A stretch of DNA of 64,000 bases, from positions 58,872 to 122,871 of the forward strand of contig JAJEFG010000039.1 in NCBI GenBank assembly GCA_022820545.1, read 5' to 3'. The notes below the pieces were generated by a model. The model was not told the origin of the DNA. It saw only the letters and a list, made by a program, of their open reading frames with translations, and did not search any database. Numbering within the stretch: position 1 is the first letter of the stretch; every line of letters starts with the position of its first letter. This document shows, in pieces, positions 19,788-28,390 of this stretch. Position numbers and translations under genes: made by a program. Source of the stretch: Acidobacteriota bacterium. GTDB taxonomy: Bacteria; Acidobacteriota; Vicinamibacteria; Marinacidobacterales; Marinacidobacteraceae.

Positions 19788-20279
19788 GTGAGCCGCCATC
19801 CGAGTCCCGCCGCCCGCTGCATCGCGGTGATCGGCGGTTCGAGCGCACCCCCCGAGGTGCTCCGCGCGGCCGAGACCGTCGGGCGGGAGCTGGCGCTCGC
19901 GGGCGCCGACCTCGTGTGCGGCGGGCTGGGCGGGGTCATGGAGGCCGCCTGCCGCGGCGCTCGCGAGGCCGGGGGCTTCACGATCGGCATTCTCCCGGGG
20001 GAGGACCGGCGCGAGGCCAACGCCTGGGTGAGCTGCGCCATCCCGACCGGCCTCGGACACTTCCGCAACTTCCTGGTCGTCCGGGCGGCTGACGGCGTGA
20101 TCGCCCTTCCCGGCGCGAGCGGCACCCTCTCCGAGGCCGCCATGGCGATCACCCTGGGAAAGCCGGTGGTGACCGTTCCCGGAAACACGAAACAGTGGAG
20201 CGTTCCGGGAGCGGTTCCCGCGGGTTCCGCCACCGAAGCGGTCCGCCTGGTGCTGGCGGACCGGCAACAGTTCCGGTGA
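19788..20279 (+). CDS. LOG/TIGR00725-like Rossmann-fold protein
   Basis: CIAVIGGSSAPPEV, GADLVCGGLGGVMEAACRGAREAGGFTIGILPG, ALPGASGTLSEAAMAI; GTG start. Confidence 0.85.
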   Translation: MSRHPSPAARCIAVIGGSSAPPEVLRAAETVGRELALAGADLVCGGLGGVMEAACRGAREAGGFTIGILPGEDRREANAWVSCAIPTGLGHFRNFLVVRAADGVIALPGASGTLSEAAMAITLGKPVVTVPGNTKQWSVPGAVPAGSATEAVRLVLADRQQFR

Positions 20280-23200
20280 GCGGCTTCGAGGCGCTTCTCG
20301 CCGCCGTCCGCGCCCGCCGGGAGGCCGGGGTGCGGCGGATCGGCCGCCTCTTCGGGCCGGCGCGGCTCGCGGTGGCGGCGGCCTGGGCCGGGGAATCCGA
20401 CTGGCCGCTGGTGCTCCTGACGGCGCACGACCGGGACCTCCTGACGGGGGCCGCCGACCTCGAGGTGCTGCTGGCGGCGCTCGGCGCGACGCGGCCGGTC
20501 CTGCGCCTTCCGGGTCCCGCGGTGAACCCCTACGCGGGGGTCGCCCCGCACGCGGAGGTGCTGGCCCTTCGGGCGACCGCGCTTTCCGCCCTCGCCGCAC
20601 CCGGGGACCCGCCCCTGGTCCTCGCCTCGGCGGCCGGAGCGCTCTGCCGCACCGCCCGGCCGGACCGGCTCCGGGACGCGGCGATCCACATCCGGCGGGG
20701 AACCGATGCCTCCCCGGCGGGCATCGCGGCAGGGCTCACCGCGGCCGGCTATCGCTACGAGGATCCGGTGAGCGGGCCGGGGGACTTCGCCCGCCGCGGG
20801 GGCATCGTCGATTTCTTCCCGGTGGACTGGGAACTCCCGGTCCGCATCGAGTTCGGCTTCGAGGGAATCGAGAGCATCCGCGAGTTCGAAGTGGAAACCC
20901 AGCGGGCGGGCGACCACCTCGCGCGTCCGGAAGCGGTGTCCGTCCCGCCGTCGTGGGAATGGATCGGCGCCGAACTGGACGAAGGACCCCATCCCGCGTT
21001 CCGGCTTCCCGGGTCTCCGGGGTTCGACAGCGGGTTCGACGCCTACCTCGAGGGCGCCGAGGTGATCCTGGACGAACCCGACCGGTTCTGGGACGCCGCC
21101 GAAGCCGAAACGGCGCGGGTGGTGGACGCCCGGCTCGCCGCCCGGGAGTTCCGGGCCCGCGCCGCCGCCCCGCCGGAGCGGCTCCTGACCCCGATCGAAG
21201 CGCTCCGGCGGCGGCTGGAACGACCCCCGCCGGCCGGGGCCGTCGAGCTGCGGGAGCTCGAGGCCGCGGGGCCGGCGGCCGCCGGCAGCCAGGACCTGCC
21301 CGCCCGGCCCACCGACTCCTTCCGGGGCCGCACCGGTGAGTTCCTGCATTCACTGCAGGCGGCCGGAGACCCGCGGCGGACCGTCCACGTCTTCGTGCCC
21401 GGGGCTCCCGCCGCCGAGCGGTTCGCGTCCCGCGCCCGGGAAGCGGGCGCCCGCGTTCGCGACGGCGGAAACGCGCACGGCGTCCCGATTCCGGAGGAGA
21501 CGCCGGGCGCCCTGCCGGCGCCTCCGCGGGTCTTCGTTCACGCCGGGCGGCTGAGCGCCGGGTTCGAGCTTCCGGAGCTTCACCTCCGGGTGATCAGCGG
21601 CGCCGCCATGGTGGCGGCGCCGCCGCGCACCCCGCGGCGCCGCGCCCGCTCGGGCAGTTTCCTCTCGGACTTCCGCGACCTGAAACCCGGCGACCCGGTC
21701 GTGCACACCGACCACGGAGTGGGCCGCTTCATCCGGATGACGCGCCTGGGGGAGGAGGAGAACGCGCCCGAACTTGTCGAGATCCACTATGCGAAGGGGG
21801 GAAAGCTCTTCCTGCCGGTGGACCGGCTGGATCTGCTCGAGAAGTACTCGGCCGGCTCGACGGCCGGCACGCCGCCGCTCGACCGGCTGGGGGGCACGAG
21901 CTGGGTGCGGCGGCGGAAGCGCGTCGCGAAGGCCATGCGGGACATCGCAGGCGAACTCATCCGGCTGTATGCGGCCCGCCGGAGGGTCGCCGGCCACGCG
22001 TTTTCCCGCGATGTACCGGGCATGGAGGACTTCGAGGACGCCTTCGAATGGACCGAGACCGAGGACCAGGCGCGGGCGATCCGCGACGTGTTCGAGGACA
22101 TGGAGTCGGAAGTGCCGATGGACCGGTTGCTCGCCGGCGACGTCGGCTTCGGGAAGACGGAGGTGGCCCTCCGGGCGGCGTTCAAGGCGGCCATGGAAGG
22201 GAAGCAGGTCGCCATCCTGGTTCCGACCACGGTGCTGGCGGCGCAGCACGCGCGGGTCTTCGAACGGCGGTTCGCCGCGTTTCCGATCCGGGTGGCGCTC
22301 CTCTCCCGGTTCCGCACTCCCAAGAGGCAGAAGGAGATCGTCGCCGGGGTCCGGGACGGGACCGTGGACATCGTCATTGGCACCCACCGCCTGCTGTCGA
22401 AGGACGTGGCCTTCCGCGACCTGGGACTGCTGATCGTGGACGAGGAACAGCGTTTCGGGGTGACCGCCAAGGAACGGCTGAAGGCGATGGCGCCGCAGGT
22501 GGACCACCTGGCGATGACCGCGACGCCGATCCCGCGGACCCTCAACATGTCGCTCTCCGGCATCCGGGACATGTCGGTGATCGAAACGGCGCCCCGCGAC
22601 CGGATGGCCATCCAGACCCACGTCCTGCCCTTCGATCCGGACCGCATCGCGGAGGCCGTCCGGCACGAACTCGCGCGCGAGGGCCAGGTCTATTTCGTGC
22701 ACAACCGGGTCCGTTCGCTGCCGGCGATGGCGAAGCTCCTCGACCGGCTGGTCCCGGAGGCGCGAGTCCTGATCGCCCACGGCCAGATGCGCGAAGCGGC
22801 GCTGGAGCGCACCCTGATCCGCTTCCAGGAGCACGAGGCCGACATCCTGCTCACCACCACCATCATCGAGAACGGCATCGATCTGCCGCGGGTCAACACC
22901 CTGCTCGTGAACCGGGCGGACGCGTTCGGACTCGCCCAGCTCTACCAGATCCGGGGCCGCGTCGGGCGATCCTCGCGGCGGGCGTACGCCTATCTGCTCG
23001 TGCCGCAGGGAGCGCCGCTCTCGGGCGGCGCGCAACCGCGCCTCGCCGCGCTCCGGGAGTTCAGCGAGCTCGGCGCCGGGTTCCGGGTCGCGGCGCTGGA
23101 CATGGAACTGCGGGGCGCCGGCAACCTGCTGGGCGCCGCCCAGCACGGCCATCTGGAAGCGGTAGGGTTCGACCTCTACTACCGGCTCCTCGAAGAAGCG

Positions 23201-23656
23201 GTCGCCGAAGCCCGCGGCGACCGGCCCCGCTCCCGCTGCGCCATGAACCTTCGCTTCCAGTTCCGCATCCCCGGAGACTGGCTGGAGGACGTCCGGCGCC
23301 GGATGTGGCTCTACAAGCGCTGCTCTTCCGCCGCCGACCTCGACACCCTGGACCGGCTCCGGGACGAAGTGCGCGACCGCTTCGGGGCCCTGCCGCCGGA
23401 GGTGGAGCTCCTCTTCCAGCACGTGCGCCTCCGGGTCCGCGCCGAGGCGCTCGGCTACACGGCGGTGATCCGGGAGGGCGATTCGCTGCGCTTCGAATCG
23501 GACGCGAAGGACCGTTCCTTCCGCTCTCCCCTCGCCCCGGGGGCGGGTCCGGCGGAGGTGCTCGGGTCGCTCCAGATGGCCCTGTCGGCCCTCGAGGCCG
23601 TCGCTCTCAGCCGGGAACACGAGGGTCCGGCGGACCGGAGGGCGCCGCTGTCGTGA
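20276..23656 (+). CDS. mfd: Transcription-repair coupling factor
   Basis: DPVVHTDHGVGRF, RLLAGDVGFGKTEVALRAAFKA, VDEEQRFGVTAKERLK, TATPIPRTLNMSLSGIRDMSVIETAP, TIIENGIDLPRVNTLLV. Confidence 0.97.
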   Translation: MSGFEALLAAVRARREAGVRRIGRLFGPARLAVAAAWAGESDWPLVLLTAHDRDLLTGAADLEVLLAALGATRPVLRLPGPAVNPYAGVAPHAEVLALRATALSALAAPGDPPLVLASAAGALCRTARPDRLRDAAIHIRRGTDASPAGIAAGLTAAGYRYEDPVSGPGDFARRGGIVDFFPVDWELPVRIEFGFEGIESIREFEVETQRAGDHLARPEAVSVPPSWEWIGAELDEGPHPAFRLPGSPGFDSGFDAYLEGAEVILDEPDRFWDAAEAETARVVDARLAAREFRARAAAPPERLLTPIEALRRRLERPPPAGAVELRELEAAGPAAAGSQDLPARPTDSFRGRTGEFLHSLQAAGDPRRTVHVFVPGAPAAERFASRAREAGARVRDGGNAHGVPIPEETPGALPAPPRVFVHAGRLSAGFELPELHLRVISGAAMVAAPPRTPRRRARSGSFLSDFRDLKPGDPVVHTDHGVGRFIRMTRLGEEENAPELVEIHYAKGGKLFLPVDRLDLLEKYSAGSTAGTPPLDRLGGTSWVRRRKRVAKAMRDIAGELIRLYAARRRVAGHAFSRDVPGMEDFEDAFEWTETEDQARAIRDVFEDMESEVPMDRLLAGDVGFGKTEVALRAAFKAAMEGKQVAILVPTTVLAAQHARVFERRFAAFPIRVALLSRFRTPKRQKEIVAGVRDGTVDIVIGTHRLLSKDVAFRDLGLLIVDEEQRFGVTAKERLKAMAPQVDHLAMTATPIPRTLNMSLSGIRDMSVIETAPRDRMAIQTHVLPFDPDRIAEAVRHELAREGQVYFVHNRVRSLPAMAKLLDRLVPEARVLIAHGQMREAALERTLIRFQEHEADILLTTTIIENGIDLPRVNTLLVNRADAFGLAQLYQIRGRVGRSSRRAYAYLLVPQGAPLSGGAQPRLAALREFSELGAGFRVAALDMELRGAGNLLGAAQHGHLEAVGFDLYYRLLEEAVAEARGDRPRSRCAMNLRFQFRIPGDWLEDVRRRMWLYKRCSSAADLDTLDRLRDEVRDRFGALPPEVELLFQHVRLRVRAEALGYTAVIREGDSLRFESDAKDRSFRSPLAPGAGPAEVLGSLQMALSALEAVALSREHEGPADRRAPLS

Positions 23657-24597
23657 GCCGGATTTCCTGGGTCCTCGTGCTGGCGCTCGCCGCTGCGAGT
23701 TGCGGCGACTCCTCCGAGGACCGAGATGTGGTGGTCGTCTCGGTGGGCGACCGCGAGGTGACCCAGGCCGTCCTCGACAGGTTCATCGCCTCCCGGACGG
23801 GACTCGGCGGAACGCTCGACGCTCCCCTGCTCAGCGCTCTCCTCGAAGAGTTCGTCCGCGAGCAACTGCTGGTGATCGCCGCGGAGGAGGAAGGGATCGA
23901 GGTCTCCGAGGTCCAGTTGCTCGAGGAGACCTCGGCCCTGCGGCGCGGGCCGGGTCCCGAGGTGGTCCGGACCGACGACGGCGCCGCCGTGCCCGAGAGC
24001 GCCGGCGTGGAGGCGGAAGGCCCGGCCGACGACTGGTTGCGCTCCCGGGTGAGGGACCGCCTGATGGTGGACCGGCTGATGGACGCGGTGGTGCTGGCCG
24101 GCCTCGAAGCCACGGACGAGGCCCTCCAACTGGAGTTCGAGGCGAACCGCGCCTTCTACGCGCGCCCCGAAACGGTCACGCTCTCGGAACGGCGGTTCGA
24201 CGACCGGGAGAGCGCGCAGGCCGCCGCCGGGCTCATCCGTCAGGATGGCGCGTCAAGCGAGGAAGACGCGGACCCCTTCCTGCCGGTGGGCACGTTCCGC
24301 CGAGGTGAACTGCCGGATGCCGTGGACGAGGCGGTCTTCGTCCTCGATTCCGGGGACACCACCGACGCGGTCGAGACCGCGGCGGGGTTCCGGGTCTTCC
24401 GGGTGGACGAGCGGCTCCCCGCCGCGTCGCTCGAGTTCGAAGAGGTGCAGGACGTGGTCCGGCTCACCGTGCTTCGCCAGGAGGCCGACGTCCGCGTCCA
24501 GGCCTTTCTCGACGACCTCCAGCGACGCCATCCCGTCCGCATCCACACCGCCAACCTGGCGTTCCCCTACATCGGGTCGCTCCCCAGGGTGGAGTGA
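23653..24597 (+). CDS. PpiC/SurA-type peptidyl-prolyl isomerase lipoprotein
   Basis: Lipobox AAASC; SurA-N-like helix then parvulin-like region FLPVGTFRRGELPDAVDEAVFVLDSGDTTDAVETAAGFRVFRV; overlaps mfd stop. Confidence 0.78.
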   Translation: MSRISWVLVLALAAASCGDSSEDRDVVVVSVGDREVTQAVLDRFIASRTGLGGTLDAPLLSALLEEFVREQLLVIAAEEEGIEVSEVQLLEETSALRRGPGPEVVRTDDGAAVPESAGVEAEGPADDWLRSRVRDRLMVDRLMDAVVLAGLEATDEALQLEFEANRAFYARPETVTLSERRFDDRESAQAAAGLIRQDGASSEEDADPFLPVGTFRRGELPDAVDEAVFVLDSGDTTDAVETAAGFRVFRVDERLPAASLEFEEVQDVVRLTVLRQEADVRVQAFLDDLQRRHPVRIHTANLAFPYIGSLPRVE

Positions 24598-24629
24598 CCC
24601 ACCGCCCGGCCCCGGGATCCCACACTAGA

Positions 24630-25652
24630 ATGCGAGGCCCGACGATGTTCCGCGCTTCCTCCCGCATTTGGCTCGCCGCCATGCTTTGCCTGGCCGGTGC
24701 GGGCGCGTTCGCGCAGGACCCGCAGTCCGGCGGCGCCGAAGTGGTGGATCGGGTCGTCGCGCTCGTCAACGGGGACATGATCACGCTCAGCGAACTGGAG
24801 CGGCAGGTCGTCATCCAGGGAGAGCGTCTCGGCGTCCCCGACGATCCCGAGGTCCAGGCCACCTTCCGGAGGCAGGTCCTCGAAGGAATGGTGGACAACA
24901 CGCTGATCCTCCAGGTCGCCGACCAGCGCGGCCTCCGCGTTCCGGACCGGTATTTCGACGAATGGAAGGAAGCGACCATCCAGGAGATGAACCTCCCGGA
25001 CGAGGCGGAGTTCATCCGGCAGGTGGAGCTTCAGGGATCCAACATGGAGGAGTTGAAGAAACAGTTCCTCGAGGGTGTCCTCATCCAGGAGATCCGGCGC
25101 CAGGACATCGAGGAACGCGTGCAGATCAGCGAGCCGGAGATCGAGCAGCGCTACCGCGAGAACGTGGACGAGTTCATTCGCCCGCCGCAGGTGCGGCTCA
25201 GGGAACTGGTGGTCCACGTCACCGAGGCCGGCGAGGCGGAGGCGCGGGAGCGTCTCGGGGAAGCCCAGCGCCTGATCGCGTCGGGCACGGATTTCGGCGA
25301 GGTGGCGAAGGTGCGGTCCGAGTCCGGTTCGGCGGAGAGCGGCGGGGACCTCGGTCTCTTCCTGGTCCGCGAGCTCGACGAGTCCTTCCGGTCGGTGGTG
25401 GCCGAACTCGAGACGGGAGCGGTTTCCGAGCCGCTGCGGATCGGCGAATCCCTCTACCTGCTCAAGGTTGACGAGCGGACCGAAGAGTCCACCATCCCGC
25501 TCGACGACGTGCGGAACCAGATCGCCGAGTCGCTCTACAGCGAAAAGATGGCGACCGAGATGGACAGCTTCGTCCGCAACCTGCGGGAGCACTCCATCGT
25601 CGAGATCCGCCTGGACGACGGCGCTTCCGCGACCGAGCCGCCCTCCCGGTAG
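24630..25652 (+). CDS. surA: SurA-like periplasmic peptidyl-prolyl isomerase
   Basis: DRVVALVNGDMITLSEL; parvulin SAESGGDLGLFLVRELDESFRSVVAELETGAVSEPLRIGESLYLLKVDER. Confidence 0.85.
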   Translation: MRGPTMFRASSRIWLAAMLCLAGAGAFAQDPQSGGAEVVDRVVALVNGDMITLSELERQVVIQGERLGVPDDPEVQATFRRQVLEGMVDNTLILQVADQRGLRVPDRYFDEWKEATIQEMNLPDEAEFIRQVELQGSNMEELKKQFLEGVLIQEIRRQDIEERVQISEPEIEQRYRENVDEFIRPPQVRLRELVVHVTEAGEAEARERLGEAQRLIASGTDFGEVAKVRSESGSAESGGDLGLFLVRELDESFRSVVAELETGAVSEPLRIGESLYLLKVDERTEESTIPLDDVRNQIAESLYSEKMATEMDSFVRNLREHSIVEIRLDDGASATEPPSR

Positions 25653-25661
25653 CGGCCCGGC

Positions 25662-25692
25662 GCGACGCCGGCCCGGAGGCCGGCCCTCCGAG
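25662..25692. repeat. REP-like palindrome / possible terminator downstream of surA
   Basis: GCCGGCC-CGGA-GGCCGGC hairpin 10 bp after the stop codon, related to the 19.5 kb and 30 kb termini. Confidence 0.55.
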
Positions 25693-25718
25693 GGTCGGGC
25701 GCTACAGCGTCTCGACGC

Positions 25719-26054
25719 TCAGCCGAGAACCCGTAGCGCGGTCTCGGGGGCTCGGTCAAGCAGCCGCAGCAACGCCCTCGCGGCGCCGGTCGGGCAGCGC
25801 TTCCCCTGTTCCCAGTTCCGGATCGTCTCGGGCGGCACCTGGATCCGCCGCGCGAACTCCACCTGGGTCAGGCCAAGCCGCCGACGGACCCTTCGAGCGT
25901 ACCGCGCCGTCTCCCGGACCGCTTCTTCGTCGTCGTCTTGTTGCTGCCGGGCGAGGTCCGCTTCGGTGGTTCGGTCGAGCACGGCGTAGTCCACCCGCCC
26001 CGGAGGCAGACTGCCCGGATCCTGCGGATCAATCCGCACGTTCGTCGTCTTCAT
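25719..26054 (-). CDS. XRE-type HTH protein, probable antitoxin of adjacent BrnT
   Basis: LGLTQVEFARRIQVPPETIRNWEQGKRCPTGAARALLRLL. Confidence 0.85.
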   Translation of the reverse strand: MKTTNVRIDPQDPGSLPPGRVDYAVLDRTTEADLARQQQDDDEEAVRETARYARRVRRRLGLTQVEFARRIQVPPETIRNWEQGKRCPTGAARALLRLLDRAPETALRVLG

Positions 26055-26313
26055 ATTCAGTGACCTCTCGACGGTTGGCCTTGCGGGCCGAAATGATTCT
26101 CTTCGCCGGACCCCGCAGCGTGTAGATCAGGACGAAGATGCGACCTTCGATCGCCCCGAGCAATCGGTAGCGGTCCTCGCCATAGTCCTGGCGGTAATCC
26201 GGTCCGACCATCCGGCGCGGATCGAGAAAGGCGCGGACTGCGTAGGCGAAGTCGAAGCCACGCTCCTGAAAGCACCTGTCGCTCTTGGCTTCGTCCCATT
26301 GGAACTCCACCAT
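26029..26313 (-). CDS. brnT: BrnT-family toxin
   Basis: FQWDEAKSDRCFQERGFDFAYAVRAFLDP...YGEDRYRLLGAIEGRIFVLIYTLRG..KRIISARKANRREVTEYE. Confidence 0.85.
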   Translation of the reverse strand: MVEFQWDEAKSDRCFQERGFDFAYAVRAFLDPRRMVGPDYRQDYGEDRYRLLGAIEGRIFVLIYTLRGPAKRIISARKANRREVTEYEDDERAD

Positions 26314-26431
26314 GTGAATGTAGGCCAGTGGCCTACCTCGGTCAAGGCCCGACCCTCTGTTCGCTTCGAGAACGCAGTCCCGCGGGTCGGCCAACGGCCG
26401 TGATGGCGCCCCCGGCTTGGAACGCCGAGAG

Positions 26432-27478
26432 TCAGCCGCCGCGGGTGTGCATCTCGAGGTGGGGGTCCTTGCGGAGATCTCCGGCCGCGACGAGTGGTGT
26501 GCGCCGGTCGAGGGCCGCCCGTTCCTCGGCGCCTCGGTCTTCCCGGCCTGACCAGGTGGAGGCGATCAACGACTCCATCTCGGCGGCGGTCGCTCCGGAG
26601 CGGAGCGGCTCCCTGAGGTCGAGCCCCTCGCGGGCATAGAGACACCGGAACCACCTTCCGTCCGCCGTGACGCGGCTGCGGTCGCAGGCGCGGCAGAAGG
26701 GTTCGGAAACCGAGGCGATGATTCCGAAGACCCGTCCGTCGGGTATCCGGTAACGGCGGGCCGGCGCGGTGGGGTCCTCCACCGGAACGGCCTCGACGCC
26801 CCCGTAGCGCCTCGCCATGAGGGCGCGGATGGCGTTCGCATCGAACACCAGGTCCGGACGCCAGCCGGTCGCCCCTCCGACATCCATGTATTCGATGAAG
26901 CGGACCTCGCCGCGCTGTTCCGAGGCGAATTCGAAGAGGTCCACCAGCTCGTCGTCGTTGAACCCCCGGATCACCACCGTGTCGAGCTTCAGCGGCCGGA
27001 GCGCCGCCGCGTTCGCCGCGGTGATCCCCTCGCGGACCGCGTCCAGTCCGTCCCGTCGCGTGAGCGAGCGGAACCGGTCGGGCCGGAGGGTGTCGAGGCT
27101 GACGGTGATGCGGTGCAGGCCCGCCTCCTTCAGCGCCGCCGCCTGACCGGCGAGCAGGATCCCGTTGGTGGTCAGGGCGACGTCCTCGATCCCGGGAACG
27201 ACCGAGACCAGCCGGACCAGTTCGGGCAGGTGACGGCGGATCAGCGGCTCCCCGCCGGTGATCCGGAGCTTCCGGACGCCGAGCGCCGCAAACCGTTCGA
27301 CGACGAAGGCCGTCTCGTCGAAACTCAGGAGGTCCTTCCGCGGAAGCCAGACGTACTCCTCCTCCGGCATGCAGTACTGGCAGCGGAGGTTGCAGCGGTC
27401 GGTCACTGAGAGGCGCAGGCTGCCGAGCGGCCGGCGGAACCGGTCGAGGAGGGGCGCGGAGACCGGATGGGACGACAC
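26432..27478 (-). CDS. moaA: GTP 3',8-cyclase MoaA
   Basis: RLSVTDRCNLRCQYCMP, KLRITGGEPLIRR, CRACDRSRVTADGRWFRCLYA. Confidence 0.95.
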   Translation of the reverse strand: MSSHPVSAPLLDRFRRPLGSLRLSVTDRCNLRCQYCMPEEEYVWLPRKDLLSFDETAFVVERFAALGVRKLRITGGEPLIRRHLPELVRLVSVVPGIEDVALTTNGILLAGQAAALKEAGLHRITVSLDTLRPDRFRSLTRRDGLDAVREGITAANAAALRPLKLDTVVIRGFNDDELVDLFEFASEQRGEVRFIEYMDVGGATGWRPDLVFDANAIRALMARRYGGVEAVPVEDPTAPARRYRIPDGRVFGIIASVSEPFCRACDRSRVTADGRWFRCLYAREGLDLREPLRSGATAAEMESLIASTWSGREDRGAEERAALDRRTPLVAAGDLRKDPHLEMHTRGG

Positions 27479-27525
27479 GGAGCCCTACAGCCTACTACCG
27501 GGAGTTGGAAAAAGCCGGGTGTCCG

Positions 27526-28383
27526 TCAGTTGACCGCGATCAGTTCGACCTCGAAGAGCAGGGTCGCGTAAGGAGGGATCCGGGGTTGCCGGCCGGCCGC
27601 TCCGTAGGCGAGTTCATGGGGAATCACCAGGCGCCGGCGTCCTCCGACACGCATCCCCACGACCCCCAGATCCCAGCCCACGATGACCGCGCCCACTCCG
27701 AGCGTGAACTCGAAGGGGTCCTCCGCGGTGGTGGAATCGAAGGTGTCGCCCCTGTTGTCGGGCGCCAGCAGGTCGTACACCCAGCCGTGGTAGGCCATCG
27801 AGAGGGAGTCCCCGTTCTCCGCCTCCTCCCCGGAGCCGACCTGAAGATCGATGGTTTCGAACGGCACCTCCGCCCCCGCCACCAGAGCCACCTCGAAGAC
27901 CAGGGTGGCGTTTCCGGGGACCAGGTTGTTCCCCTGGGCGCCGAAACCGAGATCGGGCGGCACGACGATCCGGCGTCTCCCTCCCACCCGCATTCCGGCC
28001 ACCCCCTGGTCGATGCCGGAGATGACCTGTCCCACCCCGAACCGGAACGAGTCGGGGTCCCCGGGCGGCACCGAAATGAACTCCCGTCCCTTGTTGTCGG
28101 CCGCGGCCTCGTCGTAGAGCCACCCGGTGTACGCGATCGCGAGCAGCCAGCCGTCCTCCACCTCGGGACCCTCCCCTTCCTCGAGATCGGTGAACCCGAA
28201 GGGCACGTCGAGCGGCGGGGCGGGTTCCGGCGGTTCCGGGGTCGTGGGAGAGGCCCCGTCACCGCCGCAACCGAGTCCGAAGGCGCCGGCGGCAAGCAGG
28301 AAAGCAGGCAGGAAGAACGGCCCGCATGTCGTCCGCCTCCGGCGTGCGGTGCCGGTCTGAAGACCGGCGCTCCCAGCCGCCAC
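27526..28383 (-). CDS. Two-domain FKBP-type peptidyl-prolyl isomerase lipoprotein (start uncertain)
   Basis: Two copies of VGQVISGIDQGVAGMRVGGRRRIVVPP / VGAVIVGWDLGVVGMRVGGRRRLVIPH; GTG start proposed. Confidence 0.85.
   Translation of the reverse strand: MAAGSAGLQTGTARRRRTTCGPFFLPAFLLAAGAFGLGCGGDGASPTTPEPPEPAPPLDVPFGFTDLEEGEGPEVEDGWLLAIAYTGWLYDEAAADNKGREFISVPPGDPDSFRFGVGQVISGIDQGVAGMRVGGRRRIVVPPDLGFGAQGNNLVPGNATLVFEVALVAGAEVPFETIDLQVGSGEEAENGDSLSMAYHGWVYDLLAPDNRGDTFDSTTAEDPFEFTLGVGAVIVGWDLGVVGMRVGGRRRLVIPHELAYGAAGRQPRIPPYATLLFEVELIAVN
28349..28375. repeat. REP-like palindrome, same as 16848-16874
   Basis: GTGCCGGTCTGAAGACCGGCGCTCCCA. Confidence 0.7.
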
Positions 28384-28390
28384 CGTACGC

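Noticed and set aside
21350-23620. 756 aa minus-strand ORF opposite mfd
   Set aside because: Antisense artefact; mfd motifs fully account for the region.
22048-24597. 849 aa + strand ORF spanning mfd and the PpiC-like lipoprotein
   Set aside because: N-terminal part is an out-of-frame reading of mfd; only 23653-24597 is credible.
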